Shown piece by piece: positions 62,021 through 64,000 of a stretch of DNA of 64,000 nucleotides. The stretch's first letter is position 1. The number at the start of each line of letters is the position of its first letter. The translations under genes and the position numbers were made by a program. The notes beneath the pieces are model-generated. The model did no database searches, was not told the origin of the DNA, and saw only the letters and a list, made by a program, of their open reading frames with translations. Origin of the DNA: Pseudomonas sp. Irchel 3E13 (GTDB lineage: Bacteria; Pseudomonadota; Gammaproteobacteria; Pseudomonadales; Pseudomonadaceae); the NCBI RefSeq assembly GCF_900187455.1, contig NZ_FYDX01000006.1, forward strand, positions 1-64,000. Direction: 5' to 3'.

Positions 62021-62087
62021 ATCGCGAGCAAGCTCGCTCCTACAGGGTCCGAGCGACTAACTGTAGGAGCGAGCTTGCTCGCGATAG
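62021..62087. repeat. REP inverted pair (REPIN)
   Basis: ATCGCGAGCAAGCTCGCTCC and its near-exact inverse, 15 to 20 bases apart, after hisF. It is almost identical to the pair at 50071. Confidence 0.85.
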
Positions 62088-62107
62088 CTAATCTCCAGGC
62101 CTCTCGA

Positions 62108-62836
62108 ATGCTCACTCGACTCCTGTTCCTCCTCTCCCTCGCAACCACAGCCCAGGCCACCGAACCTCTGGTCCTGCTCACCGAAAACTTCCCGCCCTAC
62201 AACATGTCCACCGACGGCAAGAGCTTCGCGCGCGAGCCGGAAATCCAGGGCATCGCTGCCGATTTGGTGCGGGAGATGTTCCGCCGCGCGGAAGTCCCCT
62301 ACAGCATGACCCTGCGCTTCCCCTGGACGCGGGTGTATCAGCAGGCCAGGGACACCCCCAACCACGGCGTTTTCGTCATGGCCCGCCAACCGGACCGCGA
62401 GAATCTGTTCAAGTGGGTCGGCCCGTTGGGCCCGGATGACTGGGTGCTGCTGGCGCGGGAAACCAGCGACATCCGGCTCGATAGCCTGGAACAGGCCAAG
62501 GGCCTGCGCATTGGCGCCTACAAAGGCGATGCCATTGCCGAGAGCCTGGCGAAGAGCGGCCTGAAGCCGGTGCTGGTCCTGCGTGATCAGGACAACGCCC
62601 GGAAGCTCTCCAGCGGCGAAATCGATCTCTGGGCCACCGGCGACCCCGCTGGCCGCTACCTCGCCCGGCAGATCGGCATGACCGCGTTCAAGACGGTACT
62701 GCGCTTCAACGGCTCCCAGTTGTACCTGGCGCTGAACAAGCAGGTGCCGGATGAGGTGGTGAAAAAGCTGCAGGACAGCCTGGAGCAGATGCGCGAAGAA
62801 GGCTTCGTCGACGCGACCTTCGCCCGCTACCTGTAG
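62108..62836 (+). CDS. Periplasmic substrate-binding protein (SBP_bac_3 type)
   Basis: A 242-residue protein with a signal peptide (cut after about residue 18, TTAQA/TEP). It has LVLLTENFPPYNMSTDG and QGIAADLVREMFRRAEVPYS, the usual amino-acid-binding-protein start. No permease gene is next to it, so it may be an orphan sensor or receptor protein. It overlaps the end of the convergent gene by 10 bases. Confidence 0.8.
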   Translation: MLTRLLFLLSLATTAQATEPLVLLTENFPPYNMSTDGKSFAREPEIQGIAADLVREMFRRAEVPYSMTLRFPWTRVYQQARDTPNHGVFVMARQPDRENLFKWVGPLGPDDWVLLARETSDIRLDSLEQAKGLRIGAYKGDAIAESLAKSGLKPVLVLRDQDNARKLSSGEIDLWATGDPAGRYLARQIGMTAFKTVLRFNGSQLYLALNKQVPDEVVKKLQDSLEQMREEGFVDATFARYL

Positions 62837-63594
62837 ATCCCGCCTTTGCCGTGCGCCGGCATGGCGCGGTTGCTGCGCTCGGCGATCATCTGGCGCAGCT
62901 CGATCAGATCAACGCCCTGGCCCTTGAGCCGCGGCAGTTCGCGTTCCAGCACCTCAAGCGTCTGTGGATAAGGGTGACCGATCACCACCGCGGTGCCCTG
63001 CCGGCGTGCCAGTTCCACCGCCAGGCGCAACTGCCCGGCAATGGCTTCGCTGGTGCGCACATCATCCAGGAACACATCCCGCGATACGCTGGCCAGCCCC
63101 TGCGTTTGCGCCTTGGCCGCCGCCACGGTGGTGGCGCTGGTGCGGCTGTCGACGAAGAACAGGTCGCGGCGTTGCAACTCGCCCATCAACCAGGCCATGG
63201 CTTCCGGTTGCGCGGTCATGCGGCTGCCCATGTGGTTGTTGAGGCCGGCGGCGTAAGGCACCCGCAGCAGAGCGGCATTCAGGCGTTTTTCCAGTTCCGG
63301 CAGCGGCGTGCCGGGGTGCCAGGCGTAGGGGCCGGTCGCCGGGTCCATTGGCATGTGCAGGATGACCGTGCGCCCGGCGTGGTGGGCCTGGCGGGCGAAG
63401 TCGGTGGCGTGGGGCGTGTCCGGCATGATCGCCATGGTGACGGGGCCGGGGAGGGCGAGGGTGCGGGCGTCGCGGTCAGGGCTCTGGCCGAGGTCATCGA
63501 TGATGACGCTCAGGTACGCTCGCTGCGGCTGGGCCGGCGCCGCAAGGGCGGCGCTGGTCAGCAGGCAGAGCAGGGTGAAGAGGAACGCGCGCAT
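62827..63594 (-). CDS. Divergent polysaccharide deacetylase, YibQ type
   Basis: A 255-residue protein with a signal peptide (1-19). It contains LSVIIDDLGQSPDRDARTL and VILHMPMDPATGPYAW and LNNHMGSRMTAQPEAM, the layout of the divergent polysaccharide deacetylase family. It lies directly after the CtpA-type protease, the usual order in Pseudomonas (with a murein hydrolase activator further upstream). Its start overlaps the protease stop (GTGATG); the ATG is chosen. Confidence 0.9.
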   Translation of the reverse strand: MRAFLFTLLCLLTSAALAAPAQPQRAYLSVIIDDLGQSPDRDARTLALPGPVTMAIMPDTPHATDFARQAHHAGRTVILHMPMDPATGPYAWHPGTPLPELEKRLNAALLRVPYAAGLNNHMGSRMTAQPEAMAWLMGELQRRDLFFVDSRTSATTVAAAKAQTQGLASVSRDVFLDDVRTSEAIAGQLRLAVELARRQGTAVVIGHPYPQTLEVLERELPRLKGQGVDLIELRQMIAERSNRAMPAHGKGGIYR

Positions 63595-64000
63595 CACTTG
63601 TCGCGGGTGATGCTCAGGCCCTTGAGCAGGCTGAGGGCCTGGCTGAGCTGGTAGTCATCGTCCTGCGGACGGGCTTTCTTGCCCGTCTTGCCCGCCGTCG
63701 CCTTGCTGGTCGAAGGCCGGTCGGCGCCGCCGTTGCCGTTGCCGAGGTGGCCCTGCAGGTCAGCTTCCTTGAAGTTCTCGGTGTCCTGCTCGCTGGTGAT
63801 CTTCGCCTGGCGCACTTCGATGTCCGGGACGATGCCCTGGGCCTGGATCGAACGGCCGTTGGGCGTGTAGTACAGCGCGGTGGTGATCTTCAGCGCGCGG
63901 TCGTTGTTCAGCGGCAGCACGGTTTGCACCGAGCCCTTGCCGAAGCTGTCGGTGCCCATCAGCACGCCGCGTTTCTGGTCTTGCAGGGCGCCGGCGACAA
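63594..64000 (-). CDS. ctpA: S41 family carboxyl-terminal protease CtpA (partial)
   Basis: Only the C-terminal 135 or so residues are visible: LMGTDSFGKGSVQTVLPLNN contains the catalytic Lys of the Ser-Lys dyad (GKGSVQT), and ALYYTPNGRSIQAQGIVPDI follows. It ends in a low-complexity tail and SQALSLLKGLSITRDK. It is a periplasmic processing protease. The catalytic Ser and the PDZ domain are beyond the window edge. Confidence 0.93.
   Translation of the reverse strand, partial: VAGALQDQKRGVLMGTDSFGKGSVQTVLPLNNDRALKITTALYYTPNGRSIQAQGIVPDIEVRQAKITSEQDTENFKEADLQGHLGNGNGGADRPSTSKATAGKTGKKARPQDDDYQLSQALSLLKGLSITRDK

Overview
The window is chromosomal DNA of a Pseudomonas, most likely of the fluorescens group. 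Three things suggest this: the gene set on the right (hisBHAF with a DUF2164 gene inside, mutY-yggX, an AsmA-family gene, PPK2, a HisJQMP-type transporter), the high GC with Pseudomonas-style codon use, and several copies of the inverted REP repeat that contains GAGCAAGCTCGCTCCTAC.

The left two thirds is a stack of foreign elements at one tRNA-Thr(TGT) gene. The intact tRNA is at 42400-42475 (minus strand). Copies of its 3' part recur at 378-420 and 9496-9540, with a shorter scrap at 3502-3521. Layout: (1) 1-127, the end of an IS3-family element. (2) 201-3323, a relic carrying a Cys-rich gene, a HicAB toxin-antitoxin pair, a SEC-C protein that may be a nuclease, and the broken end of a phage spike gene; it lies between 190-bp direct repeats. 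(3) About 3520-9495, a small island with an HTH protein, an unknown protein, an integrase-domain recombinase and a P4-type integrase. (4) 9496-42444, a 32.9-kb prophage with a P2/HP1-type head (portal, terminase, scaffold, capsid) and an HP1-like tail (DUF2586 sheath, DUF2597 tube, DUF2590). It has a CI/Cro switch, a primase-helicase, an Ogr-like activator, a lysis cassette with nested Rz1, a tail chaperone with a -1 frameshift site, and cargo genes at its right end.

The most interesting part is the cargo zone of the prophage and of its relic relative. Both place accessory genes between the spike gene and the att-proximal end, beside a conserved KITYPPPAD-encoding segment. The relic holds HicAB plus the SEC-C protein. 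The intact prophage holds two convergent homologous genes of 254 and 255 codons with C-terminal zinc ribbons, and next to attR a membrane-anchored protein with an R-x4-H motif like that of HEPN domains. These look like an uncharacterised defence or exclusion locus, but this is inference.

From 42476 to the end the sequence is core chromosome: a methyltransferase, a histidine/basic amino acid ABC transporter, a GABA-type permease, a YcaC-like hydrolase, two tandem paralogues of unknown function, a lipoprotein, PPK2, tRNA-Phe, yggX, mutY, an AsmA-family gene, an OFA-type MFS transporter, hisB-hisH-DUF2164-hisA-hisF, a periplasmic binding protein, a YibQ-type deacetylase and the end of a CtpA-type protease.
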